From: Nanobdellota archaeon
GTDB taxonomy: Archaea; Nanobdellota; Nanobdellia; Pacearchaeales; GW2011-AR1
Direction of reading: 5' to 3'
Assembly: GCA_030648155.1 (NCBI GenBank)
Contig: JAUSIK010000016.1
Span: forward strand, 1-64,000
Length of the DNA stretch: 64,000 bases
Shown here: piece after piece, positions 1 through 8,624 of the stretch
Numbering within the stretch: position 1 is the first letter of the stretch
Layout of the letters: each line of letters begins with the position of its first letter
The notes under the pieces: model-generated
What the model was told of the DNA's origin: nothing
Database searches by the model: none
What the model saw: the letters and a program-made list of their open reading frames with translations, nothing else
Position numbers and translations under genes: made by a program

Positions 1-336
1 TGTTTGCGAGTTTTTCATTGAGATTTTACTCCAGCAGATATCATAATCTCCAAAGATTGTTAAATTTGAAACATAGACTGGAGTTGGATAGGTTAATGTT
101 AAAATTCCTTTTACATCCCAATTGCTTGGAGTCCAGGATAAACCAAATCCAGACCATGATGAACATTCTATTGTGTTTATTGAAGGCGAACCCGTTGCAT
201 ATTGAGCTAAAGAGCCTTGATTGTTTTGTGATGATGCTGAAGCTGATGATGCGAATTGGCATAGGGGAAGAGCATAGACAGTATTAATCAGAAAAATACT
301 AACTAATAGGACTAGGGATATTTTCCTCATTTTCAT
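1..336 (-). CDS. N-terminal part of a secreted protein, cut by the window edge
   Basis: The reverse strand is open from an ATG at 336 to the window edge (112 residues read, no stop). It begins with a signal peptide: a short basic start (MKMRK), a hydrophobic run rich in L, V and I, and a likely cleavage site near VYA-L at about residue 22. A Ser/Gln/Asn-rich linker follows, then a Trp- and Cys-containing stretch that looks like beta-strand (SSWSGFGLSW, LTLTYPTPVYV, DICWSK). A TATA-like box on the reverse strand near 361-372 lies about 30 bases upstream. A second ATG at 330 could also be used. The family is not recognised; an extracytoplasmic beta-rich protein is the most that can be inferred. 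Confidence 0.7.
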   Translation of the reverse strand, partial: MKMRKISLVLLVSIFLINTVYALPLCQFASSASASSQNNQGSLAQYATGSPSINTIECSSWSGFGLSWTPSNWDVKGILTLTYPTPVYVSNLTIFGDYDICWSKISMKNSQT

Positions 337-513
337 CTCTTTTTAACTTTTAGTGTTATCATTAATATAAAGGTATGTTACTACCTGAATTAAATAAACC
401 TGGCAGTATTATTTTTACTGCACAAAATTATTTTACTACTATTCTCTAAGAAAATTTGCTGAAGTATTTTTTACACGTCATTATTTTAAATAGTTTTTTA
501 GATAAAAATGTTT

Positions 514-918
514 ATGGAGGGTTTAGCAACAACAGTCGAAGAGGTAAATAGATTAAAGAAAAAAATTAGATATTTGGATAATGAAATGAAAAAGTACTGG
601 GGTCTGGAAAGCCAATATAAAAAAGAGATGAAAAATCTTGAGGGAAAACTATGCAATTTAATTAAACCTGAACTTGAAAAATTAAGGGAGAAGATACCTT
701 CTGAATATAATGTTTCTAATTTTAGCATTGATGGGGATTATATTTTCCTTGACCCAACTTATAGAGGACAAAGTATTACTCCTGCACAACGAGATGATCT
801 GAAAGAAAAAATACTTGCAGATATTATTAACATTGCAAAATATTATAAATTTATTTTAGAATTTTCCACTTATGATTGTTCAGAATCGAAATTCACTACT
901 TTAACTTACAAAAAATAG
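514..918 (+). CDS. hypothetical coiled-coil protein
   Basis: This 134-residue protein is not recognised. Residues 8-65 are charged and heptad-like (VEEVNRLKKKIRYLDNEMKK) and probably form a coiled coil. A small mixed alpha/beta C-terminal half follows and contains DGDYIFLDPTYRG. An ATG also exists in frame at 508. The TATA-like box TTTTAAATAG at 484-493 is better spaced, about 25 bases, for a leaderless message starting at 514. No signal peptide or membrane segment is seen. It lies between a divergent secreted-protein gene and the large fusion gene and has its own promoter, so its link to either is unknown. Confidence 0.6.
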   Translation: MEGLATTVEEVNRLKKKIRYLDNEMKKYWGLESQYKKEMKNLEGKLCNLIKPELEKLREKIPSEYNVSNFSIDGDYIFLDPTYRGQSITPAQRDDLKEKILADIINIAKYYKFILEFSTYDCSESKFTTLTYKK

Positions 919-955
919 GGGCAAATAATATAAAGTGATATGGGGATGAAATAAT

Positions 956-3931
956 ATGGAGGTTATTGCTTTAACAAAAGAGCTGGCTGTTAGCAAAGCT
1001 AATGAACTCTTGGCTTTGGAAAATAATTGGGTTGAAATTGGAGATAGCCCATGGGATATAAATAAATTAATGTTTGAGCTTCCATTGAAATGGGAATTAA
1101 GCCACTTGGCAATTCACGAAGGAAAAATAGTTGGATATCAAATTGGATCTTTGAAAGAGGGGAATGCTTTTTTAAATAAAATTATCGTAAATAAAGATAA
1201 GCGTGGATTAGGAATTGGAAAAAATCTATTAAAAGATTTTTTAGATAAGTGCATAAATAATAATATTGAGAGAATAATTTTTAGAGTTAGAACAGACAAC
1301 CCTGCTGTACAATTTTATGATAAATTAAAATTTAGCAGAAAAGAGGGGATTGAGTATGGAAGGGGTGATGGCCTACCAAGTTATTTTTATGATACGAGGA
1401 TTAGGGATGTGCTAGCTACTTTAAAAAATCCAGAAATGCAAAAATTCTTGGAAATTGGCAAGGAAGCTGCAAAAAAAGCAGGAGAACACATTATTAAATT
1501 AAGGAAAGAAGGACTTGATTTTTCTAAGAAGAGCGATGGATCTTTGGTAAGCAATGCTGATATTGAATCTGAAAAATTAGTGATCGATTATATAAGTAAA
1601 TATTATCCAAATCATAATTTTGTTGGAGAGGAACTTGGTTTTAAGAATAATGAGTCTAACAGCGATTATTTGTGGACAATTGACCCAATAGATGGAACCT
1701 CAGCTTATTTAAATCATGAGAATAATTTTTGCGTAAATATCGCATTGCTCAAAGGAAAAGAAACTATTATTGGAACAGTTTACAATCCAGTTACTAATGA
1801 AATGTTTAGTTCTAATGGATTTATTTCTGAAATGAATAATGGAGCACTTCCTTTAAAGAAATATAGGGCTGACAACAAGCCTGTTTTAAATTTTCAGGCT
1901 CCAAAAGGAAAACTAAATGATATTAACATATTACTATCTTTGAGAGAAGAAGGAGAAGTTAAAAAAGTTGTTGAGGGTGGCTCACCAGCATACAATCTTG
2001 CACAGGTTGCCAAGGGTACACACAATCACTTTATTATGTATTGTGATAGGGAAGCAAAAATGGAAGATTACGCTGGTCCTTTTTTAATAGTAAAGGGAGC
2101 TGGAGGAGTAATAACTGATTTAGAAGGCAAAGATATTGACCCATTAATGCATAAGGGATATATGGTCGCAAGCAGTAACAGCGAGGGACATAAAAAATTA
2201 TTAAATTTACTGAAAGAAAATAAATTTGGTGAAGATCAAGAAAATGGGAAAGTAATCTTCATGGGTGGATTTTATGGAACTGGAAAATCTACTCTTTCAA
2301 TTAAATTAGAAAAAGCCCTTGGGTATAAGAGGTTTAATTCTGATATTACTAGAAGAGAACTTGAGTTCCAAAATTATGATATTAAAGATGGGGATGTTAT
2401 ATGGGGGACATTATTTTGGAAAGCGGCTAAAGAACTTGATGAAAATAAAGGGGTTATAATAGAATCTACTTATTTAAATGAGGAACAAAGAAAACCCGAT
2501 TATGATTTGGCAAAGAGCAAAAACGCAGAAGCAATTTTTATGGAGGTTATTTGCCCTGAAAAGGTTGCAAAAGAAAGAATTGCATCTAGACCAACTTCGC
2601 CAGACGGGATACATGTTCCAACTAATAGAGTTGAATATTATGATAAGAAAAAGGATTTATGGAAATCAGTTATAGACGGGTTGAGTAGAGTGGACAGAAA
2701 ATTCATTTCTTATCTAATTTATGACAGCCATGAAGGGAAATTATATTATGGATTACTTAGAGATAAGCATAAAAAATGGGCTGAAGAAATAGCCAAGTCT
2801 TTGGGAGTAGAATTAATTCCTGCAACTCATGATATTATTAATTCCGATAAGAGGTATGCAATAAGTTCAAAGAAAATTTCCCCATCCAAGCCTTTTATTA
2901 GTGATGATGAAATTAACTCTGTGGCTTCCGTTGTTAAATCAGGAAAGCATGCAACAGGAAAAGTTACTGAATTATTTGAAAATAAAATTAAAGAATATAT
3001 AGGGGTTAAATATGCAAAAGCTACAACAAGCGGGACAACTGCATTACATTTAGGATTAAAGGCTTTAGGAATAATAGAAGGTGATGAAGTAATTATACCC
3101 AGTTATGTTTGCAATAATGTCCTACATGCAATAAATTATTGCGGGGCCAAGGCTGTTTTAGTAGATATTGATTCTAATTACTTTGATTATGGGTTTAATA
3201 TTTCTGCTGGAATGATTAGACCTTCTATTACTAAAAATACAAAAGCAGTTATAGTCCCTCATCTTTTTGGAATTCCTGCTGATATGGATGAAATTTTAAA
3301 ACTAGGAATTCCTGTTATTGAAGATTGCTGTCAAAGTATAGGTGCTTCTTATAAAGGAAAAAAAATAGGAAGTATGGGAATAATTGGAATTTACTCTTTT
3401 TATGCCACTAAAGTAATTTCAACAGGACATGGGGGGATGATTGTTACATCAGATGAAAAGATTAAAAACAATATTGATCGATTAACCAGGGAGAATCATG
3501 ACGAACCCTATAATATTGCTTTTAATTATGGATTAACAGATATTCAATCAGCCTTAGGTATATATCAATTAGATAAATTAAATATCTTTATGGAAAAAAG
3601 AAAAGAATTAGCTAAGAAATATAATGAAGCGTTTGAAAATGGAAAGTTTAAGATATTTCAATATAAAGAAGGAGCATTTCCATTTAGATATTTAATAAAA
3701 TTTAATAGCCCTAGAGAAAAAGAAGATTTTAGAAATGCTTTGAAAGATAGAGGGATATCAATTTATCCAACAGTTTACAGGCCTTTGCATAGATATCTAG
3801 GGTTGGATGCTGAAAACTTTAAAAATACTGAAGATGCTCATGAAACCACTATGTATATTCCATTATATCCCGCTTTAACGGATGAGGATGTTAATTATAT
3901 AATAGAAAACGTTGTTAATATAATTCAATAA
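956..3931 (+). CDS. four-domain fusion: GNAT acetyltransferase, IMPase-family phosphatase, P-loop kinase, DegT/DnrJ aminotransferase
   Basis: The 991-residue protein reads as four enzymes in one chain. Residues 1-150 are a GNAT acetyltransferase with the acetyl-CoA loop RGLGIG at 83-88. Residues 157-425 are an inositol-monophosphatase/CysQ-type phosphatase with metal-binding GEEL at 224-227 and the signature DPIDGT at 243-248. Residues 432-620 are a P-loop kinase of the AAA_33/zeta-toxin type, with Walker A GGFYGTGKST at 437-446. Residues 645-991 are a DegT/DnrJ/EryC1/StrS sugar aminotransferase with the probable PLP lysine K819 in YATK. All key residues are present, so each part may be active. 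A TATA-like box at 926-938 fits a leaderless start at 956. The combination suggests synthesis of an N-acylated amino-sugar or aminocyclitol; that role is inferred. Confidence 0.85.
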   Translation: MEVIALTKELAVSKANELLALENNWVEIGDSPWDINKLMFELPLKWELSHLAIHEGKIVGYQIGSLKEGNAFLNKIIVNKDKRGLGIGKNLLKDFLDKCINNNIERIIFRVRTDNPAVQFYDKLKFSRKEGIEYGRGDGLPSYFYDTRIRDVLATLKNPEMQKFLEIGKEAAKKAGEHIIKLRKEGLDFSKKSDGSLVSNADIESEKLVIDYISKYYPNHNFVGEELGFKNNESNSDYLWTIDPIDGTSAYLNHENNFCVNIALLKGKETIIGTVYNPVTNEMFSSNGFISEMNNGALPLKKYRADNKPVLNFQAPKGKLNDINILLSLREEGEVKKVVEGGSPAYNLAQVAKGTHNHFIMYCDREAKMEDYAGPFLIVKGAGGVITDLEGKDIDPLMHKGYMVASSNSEGHKKLLNLLKENKFGEDQENGKVIFMGGFYGTGKSTLSIKLEKALGYKRFNSDITRRELEFQNYDIKDGDVIWGTLFWKAAKELDENKGVIIESTYLNEEQRKPDYDLAKSKNAEAIFMEVICPEKVAKERIASRPTSPDGIHVPTNRVEYYDKKKDLWKSVIDGLSRVDRKFISYLIYDSHEGKLYYGLLRDKHKKWAEEIAKSLGVELIPATHDIINSDKRYAISSKKISPSKPFISDDEINSVASVVKSGKHATGKVTELFENKIKEYIGVKYAKATTSGTTALHLGLKALGIIEGDEVIIPSYVCNNVLHAINYCGAKAVLVDIDSNYFDYGFNISAGMIRPSITKNTKAVIVPHLFGIPADMDEILKLGIPVIEDCCQSIGASYKGKKIGSMGIIGIYSFYATKVISTGHGGMIVTSDEKIKNNIDRLTRENHDEPYNIAFNYGLTDIQSALGIYQLDKLNIFMEKRKELAKKYNEAFENGKFKIFQYKEGAFPFRYLIKFNSPREKEDFRNALKDRGISIYPTVYRPLHRYLGLDAENFKNTEDAHETTMYIPLYPALTDEDVNYIIENVVNIIQ

Positions 3932-3965
3932 TAAAGTTTTTTAAATCGAGAAAAATGAAAAGGAT

Positions 3966-4715
3966 ATGCTTAAACAAATAGAACCTACAAAATATGAAGA
4001 ACTGCAGGCAAAAAGAATTTGGAATTATATGATTTTAAATCATAAACTTAAAAAATCAGATTTAATAATGGTTTTAGGATCAATAGATTTATTACCAGCT
4101 CGACGTGCAGCTCACTTATATAAAAAGGATTACGCTCCATTGATACTTTTTAGCGGTGGTGCTGGAGGAAGAAACTACAGCCTTTTGAGGAATAACCCTA
4201 AATTAATAAGTGAAGCTAAAATGTTAGCCTTAGAAGCAATAAAATATGGAATTCCAAGGCGCGCAGTTATTTTAGAGGAAGAATCAACTAATACTGGAGA
4301 AAATGCAATTTTTAGCAAAAAACTATTAGAAAGATTAAAAATTCAAGCTAATAGAATAATTGTTGTACATATGCCTTCTTCATTAAGAAGGGATTACTGT
4401 ACTCTGAAAAAGCAATGGGCGGGCATGGAATTTATAATGGATCATCCAAAGATTGATTTTGAAGAATACCATAAGGAAGGTTATCAAGGAACTATGTCTA
4501 GGTCAGAACTTATTAGCGATATGCTAGGAGATTTTCAAAGACTGTTTGTACATACCAGGCCTGAATTTGGATATATATTTTCTCAAAAAGAATTAAAACT
4601 AAAAGAGCCTTCTATAAAAGTAATAGAGGCTTATAAATATTTGATAAGCCAAGGATATGGAAAAGGACAACTTGTGCTAGATAAGAAAACTTTGAAGCCT
4701 TATGAGATATTTTAA
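3966..4715 (+). CDS. DUF218/YdcF-like protein, paralogue 1
   Basis: The 249-residue protein matches the DUF218 (YdcF/SanA/ElyC-like) pattern. It has a first strand ending VLGSID, then ILFSGGAGGRN, an EAKMLALEAIKYGIP helix, and ILEEESTNTGEN. The usual histidine/arginine segment appears as HMPSSLRRDY. Some family members bind nucleotide-like ligands (E. coli YdcF is reported to bind S-adenosylmethionine); the reaction is not known. There is no signal peptide or membrane helix, so it is cytosolic, unlike SanA and ElyC. A TATA-like run near 3938-3948 sits about 25 bases before the ATG. It is the first of three paralogues within 3.3 kb and directly follows the fusion gene. Confidence 0.8.
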   Translation: MLKQIEPTKYEELQAKRIWNYMILNHKLKKSDLIMVLGSIDLLPARRAAHLYKKDYAPLILFSGGAGGRNYSLLRNNPKLISEAKMLALEAIKYGIPRRAVILEEESTNTGENAIFSKKLLERLKIQANRIIVVHMPSSLRRDYCTLKKQWAGMEFIMDHPKIDFEEYHKEGYQGTMSRSELISDMLGDFQRLFVHTRPEFGYIFSQKELKLKEPSIKVIEAYKYLISQGYGKGQLVLDKKTLKPYEIF

Positions 4716-4732
4716 TTCACTACTTGTTTAGG

Positions 4733-4750
4733 TACAGAAAATATTGTCTT
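4733..4750 (+). promoter_or_regulatory. shared 18-base upstream element, copy 1
   Basis: TACAGAAAATATTGTCTT lies just upstream of the TATA-like box (TTATTTATAAAT, 4762-4773) of DUF218 paralogue 2, 62 bases before its ATG. The same 18 bases occur at 6414-6431, 61 bases before the third paralogue. An ACTACT hexamer lies 14 bases before the element in both places. The outer ACA...TGT symmetry fits a dimeric regulator site, but the regulator is unknown. Confidence 0.55.
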
Positions 4751-4794
4751 GGAGAATAATATTATTTATAAATAGATTAATGATCGATTGATTA

Positions 4795-5550
4795 ATGGAA
4801 AAAGATATTAGGGCGGTAAGTGAAAGAGAAGAGGAATATGGCGAGGGAATTTGGAATTATATGAAATTAGACCAACCCAAAAAGAAAGCTGATTTAATTT
4901 TTGTCTTAGGCAGTATTGATCTTTTACCTGCTAGAAATGCTGCCCAAGAATATTCTGAAGGTTTTGCCCCTAACGTATTATTTACAGGAGGAGTTGGAGG
5001 TAGAAATTATGATTCCTTGCCTAAATCAAGAGGAGCAACTACTGAAGCTGAAATGCTGGCTCAAGAGGCAATTTTGTATGGATTGCCGAAATCTGTAATT
5101 CTTTTAGAAAAGGAAGCAAAAAATACAAGTGAAAATATAAGAAACAGCAAGAAAATTTTAGCTGATAGTGGAATAGAACCAAAAACAATAATGGTATCGC
5201 ATATGCCTTCTGCCGAAAGAAGGGATTTTGCTAGCTTAAGAAAACAATGGCCTGGACCTGAATTTATAATGACTTCCCCGAATGTCGGATTTAGGGAATA
5301 TCATATTGAAGGATATCAAGGTACTTTTTCACGGAGAGATTTAATAAATGATATGCTGGGAGATTTCCAGAGAGTATTTGTTCATTGTAGGCCTCAATTT
5401 AGTTATATTTTTTCACAGGAAGAATTAGGTTTGGATTTGCCTTCTGATAAAGTTAAAGAAGCTTATACTGAATTGATTGGAAGAGGATTTGGAGCAGAGC
5501 AGTTAGTTAAAGATAAAACTACTGGGATTGCTTATGAGATTTTTAAATAG
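4795..5550 (+). CDS. DUF218/YdcF-like protein, paralogue 2
   Basis: This 251-residue cytosolic DUF218 protein is the close relative of the gene before it. It shares FVLGSIDLLPARNAA, VLFTGGVGGRNYDSL, the GLPKSVILLEKEAKNTSEN segment, SHMPSAERRDF and a C-terminal DMLGDFQRVFVHCRPQFSYI block. Conservation of the last block in paralogues 1 and 2 but not in paralogue 3 shows that 1 and 2 are the nearer pair. It has its own TATA-like box and the shared 18-base element upstream, so it is probably expressed as a single gene. Ligand and reaction are unknown; the setting suggests a step or sensor in the pathway of the neighbouring enzymes. Confidence 0.8.
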   Translation: MEKDIRAVSEREEEYGEGIWNYMKLDQPKKKADLIFVLGSIDLLPARNAAQEYSEGFAPNVLFTGGVGGRNYDSLPKSRGATTEAEMLAQEAILYGLPKSVILLEKEAKNTSENIRNSKKILADSGIEPKTIMVSHMPSAERRDFASLRKQWPGPEFIMTSPNVGFREYHIEGYQGTFSRRDLINDMLGDFQRVFVHCRPQFSYIFSQEELGLDLPSDKVKEAYTELIGRGFGAEQLVKDKTTGIAYEIFK

Positions 5551-5630
5551 AATTGGCTGTTTTATATTTATAATTTAATATATTGCTAATTCTACTAAAT
5601 ATTTATAAATCTTTAATTTAGGGTAGATTC

Positions 5631-6395
5631 ATGGAAAATAATTATAACGGGGTTAAAATTTATTCAATTGGTGCAAGCAATGAAGAGCATGGGCCTGGTT
5701 TGCCTGTTAATATTGACGACTTTTTTGCCAAAAGAGTTTCAGTTAATGTTGCTGAAAGGTTAAGAGCAGATTATATTGGGCACTTGCCTTATTCTAGTGA
5801 CAGAGTTGGGGAAATTGCTAGAGATTGGAATCATAGTTATATAGAAATGGATCTTATGATAGATAACATTGTAAAAGATGTTGAGAGAGATAAAAATAGA
5901 CTAGTTGGTAAATTTTCTCATTGTATAATTATTAGTGGACATGGCGGAAATAATTTTTTGAATGATCATAGCGATAAAATAGGAAATATGCTTGAAATTC
6001 CCTTTCTATACATATCACCGCTTGCTGGAATAAGGGTATTACATCCCGAACATGACGCTATTAATCCAAGCCATGCTGATGACTGCGAACACTCTATCGC
6101 AAGATTTTTGGGTGTTTTGAATGAGAATGGGTTTGAAAAATTAAACATTGAAGCAAAAAAACATCCTATAAATGTTCTAAAAAAATGGCCTGCACTTATG
6201 GGATTGGCGGGATATGTTCTCCCTGAATTGGGCGGGGAAAGATATACTAAACTTAGAGAATATTGCGGTGAAGAAAATGGAAGATTATTTCTCCAAAGAA
6301 GAAGCATTATAGCTGATTACGATGTTGGAAAGGAATTTGTAGATAGAAATGTTTATATGGCATTTAAAGAAATAAAAAAGTTTTTTATGGATTAG
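5631..6395 (+). CDS. creatininase-family amidohydrolase
   Basis: The 254-residue protein fits the creatininase family, metal-dependent hydrolases of small amides that include creatininase, ArfB and MftE. Visible signatures are IGASNEEHGPGLPVNIDD near residues 12-29, corresponding to the family E-x-H-G-P-x-L-P-x-x-x-D metal site, SGHGGNNF near 103-110, and HADDCEHSIARFL, where the E corresponds to the late metal ligand. All metal ligands expected by eye are present. A TATA-like box (AATATTTATAAATC, near 5600-5612) fits a leaderless start. It sits between the second and third DUF218 paralogues, which suggests a shared pathway with an amide or formamide intermediate; the substrate cannot be named. 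Confidence 0.82.
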   Translation: MENNYNGVKIYSIGASNEEHGPGLPVNIDDFFAKRVSVNVAERLRADYIGHLPYSSDRVGEIARDWNHSYIEMDLMIDNIVKDVERDKNRLVGKFSHCIIISGHGGNNFLNDHSDKIGNMLEIPFLYISPLAGIRVLHPEHDAINPSHADDCEHSIARFLGVLNENGFEKLNIEAKKHPINVLKKWPALMGLAGYVLPELGGERYTKLREYCGEENGRLFLQRRSIIADYDVGKEFVDRNVYMAFKEIKKFFMD

Positions 6396-6413
6396 TTTTA
6401 CTACTGTACAAGA

Positions 6414-6431
6414 TACAGAAAATATTGTCTT
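6414..6431 (+). promoter_or_regulatory. shared 18-base upstream element, copy 2
   Basis: The sequence is identical to 4733-4750 (TACAGAAAATATTGTCTT) and has the same geometry: ACTACT 14 bases before it, a TATA-like box (ATGCTTATAAAT, 6443-6454) just after it, and the ATG 61 bases from its first base. The bases around the element differ, so this looks like a conserved site rather than only a recent duplication. Confidence 0.55.
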
Positions 6432-6474
6432 ATAGACGATAAATGCTTATAAATGCGATAATGAATAAAATTAT

Positions 6475-7272
6475 ATGCCTATTTACAAACAAACAGAGCA
6501 TGGAAATGTAAGAATTCCTACGGAAGGAGAAAACAAATTAGGAAAAACAAACTGGGATTATTTTCAGTTAGGACATGAATTAAAGGAGGTTGATTATATT
6601 GTGGTTTTGGGGTCAAATGATATGCTTCCTGCTCAATTTGGGGCTGAATTATTTCTTAAAGGATTAAGTACTGGAAAAAAACTCATTTGTGCTGGTGGTG
6701 CTGGCGGGAGATTCTATGATGATTCTCCAAAAGAAATTAAAAGGGCTGGAATGACTGAAGCAGAACAATTAGCAGCGATAGCTGTAAAGTACGGTGTTGC
6801 TGAAGACCAAATATTACTTGAAAAAGAATCAAAACATACAAGGGCAAATGTAATTAACACTCTGGAAATGCTTGCTTCTATGGGTTTGGAAAGACCTAAA
6901 AGAATTATGTCTGTACATATGCCTTCTGCCGAAAGAAGAGATTACGGAACATGGAAGGCGGTAGCACGTGATATTGAGGTTGTTGTAACTTCTCCTAGAG
7001 TTTCTTACGAGGATTATCACAAAACAGGTTTCCAAGGGCAGTTTGATCATTATAGAATTATCGATACATTAGTTGGAAATATTCACAGAACAATTTTAGT
7101 TTACCCTAAAAAAGGAGATATGATAAAACAATTGATTACACCTGAAGCGAGAGATGCATATCATGGTTTGATTGATGCAGGATATAGATCAGAATTAGAA
7201 GGAAAGAATTTAGATTATATCAGAATTCCAGATGAGTTAGTTGGTGATGATAGAGAGTTGTTGAGTAAATAA
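6475..7272 (+). CDS. DUF218/YdcF-like protein, paralogue 3
   Basis: This 265-residue protein is the most divergent of the three DUF218 paralogues. The core is kept: YIVVLGSNDMLPAQFGA, LICAGGAGGRFYDD, MTEAEQLAAIAVKYGV, ILLEKESKHTRAN and SVHMPSAERRDYGTWK. The C-terminal third differs and lacks the DMLGDFQR block, which may mean a different ligand or partner. No signal peptide is seen. It has the shared upstream element and TATA-like box. Its stop is one base before the start of the NUDIX gene, so the two are very likely co-transcribed. Confidence 0.8.
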   Translation: MPIYKQTEHGNVRIPTEGENKLGKTNWDYFQLGHELKEVDYIVVLGSNDMLPAQFGAELFLKGLSTGKKLICAGGAGGRFYDDSPKEIKRAGMTEAEQLAAIAVKYGVAEDQILLEKESKHTRANVINTLEMLASMGLERPKRIMSVHMPSAERRDYGTWKAVARDIEVVVTSPRVSYEDYHKTGFQGQFDHYRIIDTLVGNIHRTILVYPKKGDMIKQLITPEARDAYHGLIDAGYRSELEGKNLDYIRIPDELVGDDRELLSK

Positions 7273-7273
7273 A

Positions 7274-7852
7274 ATGAAAGAAGAGATTAATCAGCCAAGA
7301 GGGCCATGGTTCACGAACACAAGAGAGATTTTACATTCTAATAAATATGGATTGAGACTCATAAGAGATGAGGTAAAAAGACCTAATGGAAGTGAAGGAA
7401 TTTATGATTATTTAAAATTAAGAGGGAATGGCGGGGCTTATGTTTTGCCATTAGATGATAATGGAAATATATTTTTAGTTCGCCAATTTAGATATCCAGC
7501 AAATAAGTGGACAATGGAAGCTGCAAGCGGTGGAATGGAAGAAGGCCAAGATTTTATAGATCTTGCTAGCGCTGAATTAAAACAAGAACTTGGCATAAGG
7601 GCAAATATATGGGATACTCTAATGGAAAGAACAGATCCTGCGCCACACATTATTGATTCTCCTCAAAGGTTATATTTAGCAAGAGATTTAAGTTTTTATG
7701 AAACAGAACATGAAGATACTGAACAAAATCACCTTTCAATTAAAAGAATTAAGTTGGAAGACGCACTTGAAATGGTAAAAAGAAGTGAAATTACAGAAAC
7801 ACCTACATGTTTAACAATAGCTTTGGCCTATAATTTTTTAAGGAATTTATAA
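7274..7852 (+). CDS. NUDIX hydrolase, ADP-sugar-pyrophosphatase type
   Basis: The 192-residue protein carries a NUDIX box, GGMEEGQDFIDLASAELKQE followed by LGI, at about residues 84-106. The preceding strand FLVRQFRYPANKWTMEAASG is typical of ADP-ribose and ADP-sugar pyrophosphatases. The arginine of the usual R-E-x-x-E-E core is replaced (SAELKQE), while the acidic metal ligands remain, so activity is plausible but not certain. It begins one base after DUF218 paralogue 3 and shares its promoter. It may hydrolyse a nucleotide-linked intermediate or clean up a by-product of this locus; this is inferred from position. Confidence 0.8.
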   Translation: MKEEINQPRGPWFTNTREILHSNKYGLRLIRDEVKRPNGSEGIYDYLKLRGNGGAYVLPLDDNGNIFLVRQFRYPANKWTMEAASGGMEEGQDFIDLASAELKQELGIRANIWDTLMERTDPAPHIIDSPQRLYLARDLSFYETEHEDTEQNHLSIKRIKLEDALEMVKRSEITETPTCLTIALAYNFLRNL

Positions 7853-7871
7853 ATTTTAGAAAGTTATCATT

Positions 7872-8624
7872 TTAATGCGTATTTGAAATAAAGATTGTGG
7901 GTGAATCAATTTGAGGCATACGGCCTATACAGAAAAGAGCATCAATTGAAGCCATATATGGAAGGAATCCTGGAAGATGCTGTTCATATTTAGGATGATG
8001 ATAATCTTGAAATTCTACTTTGATTTTTCTGTTATTAAATGGCTCTAAATTTAGATAAGTTCTTCCTCCTGAACCTGAAAGGTATATATCGGCATTAAGG
8101 GCTTGGCAGATATTTGCAATATCAACGGATGCAGCAGATTTTTCATAATGATCTGGTTTCAATTTTAACTGTGAAGCTAAGATTATAGGAGTTTTAATTT
8201 GGAATATCTCTTTGATGAGATTTATTACCTTCATGTTAAGGGATAATAAATGAGTTTCTGAATTGTTGAAAATTTTTTGAAATTCTGGAAAGAAGGTTTT
8301 AAAGTAAGGAGCTTTACTGTAACTTGCCTCTATTTCATGCAAAATTGACTGATACCATTGTATATTTTTTTGTTTAATTTCTTTTTGAATTAATATGTGT
8401 TTAATAAAATCATCTTGATGATGAACTGGGGCAGATATCCATTTTGACATAGGATTATTTACATTATCATGACTGTTAATTCTTATTTTATTTCTGTTAT
8501 GGTATTCCTTTTTAATAAATAGAACCTCATCACGAATTACAAAAATATCTGATGACTGCATTTTATCGAAGAAACCTAAATAGGGAAGAAAGTTTGGCTG
8601 ATGAGCTGAAAGGACTTTAGACAT
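7872..8624 (-). CDS. WbqC-family protein
   Basis: The 250-residue protein has the WbqC-family N-terminus: SAHQPNFLPYLGFFDKMQSS, then FVIRDEVLFIKKEYHNRNKI. WbqC-like proteins are found in polysaccharide and surface-glycan clusters, and their chemistry is poorly known. An in-frame ATG at 8645 would add seven residues. The start at 8624 is preferred because it follows a purine-rich ribosome site (GAGGGGAAG) and begins the conserved strand properly. It overlaps the end of the PIG-L gene by eight bases, so the two form a translationally coupled pair pointing toward the DUF218 genes. It supports a link between the locus and glycan modification. Confidence 0.8.
   Translation of the reverse strand: MSKVLSAHQPNFLPYLGFFDKMQSSDIFVIRDEVLFIKKEYHNRNKIRINSHDNVNNPMSKWISAPVHHQDDFIKHILIQKEIKQKNIQWYQSILHEIEASYSKAPYFKTFFPEFQKIFNNSETHLLSLNMKVINLIKEIFQIKTPIILASQLKLKPDHYEKSAASVDIANICQALNADIYLSGSGGRTYLNLEPFNNRKIKVEFQDYHHPKYEQHLPGFLPYMASIDALFCIGRMPQIDSPTIFISNTH

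Noticed and set aside
18..287. Open frame of 89 codons on the + strand
   Set aside because: It is antisense to the signal-peptide gene read on the other strand, lacks a promoter and has no coherent protein character.
3140..3150. GCGGGGCCA-like string as another tRNA-Lys end copy
   Set aside because: Only a few bases match, and it lies inside the aminotransferase coding sequence.
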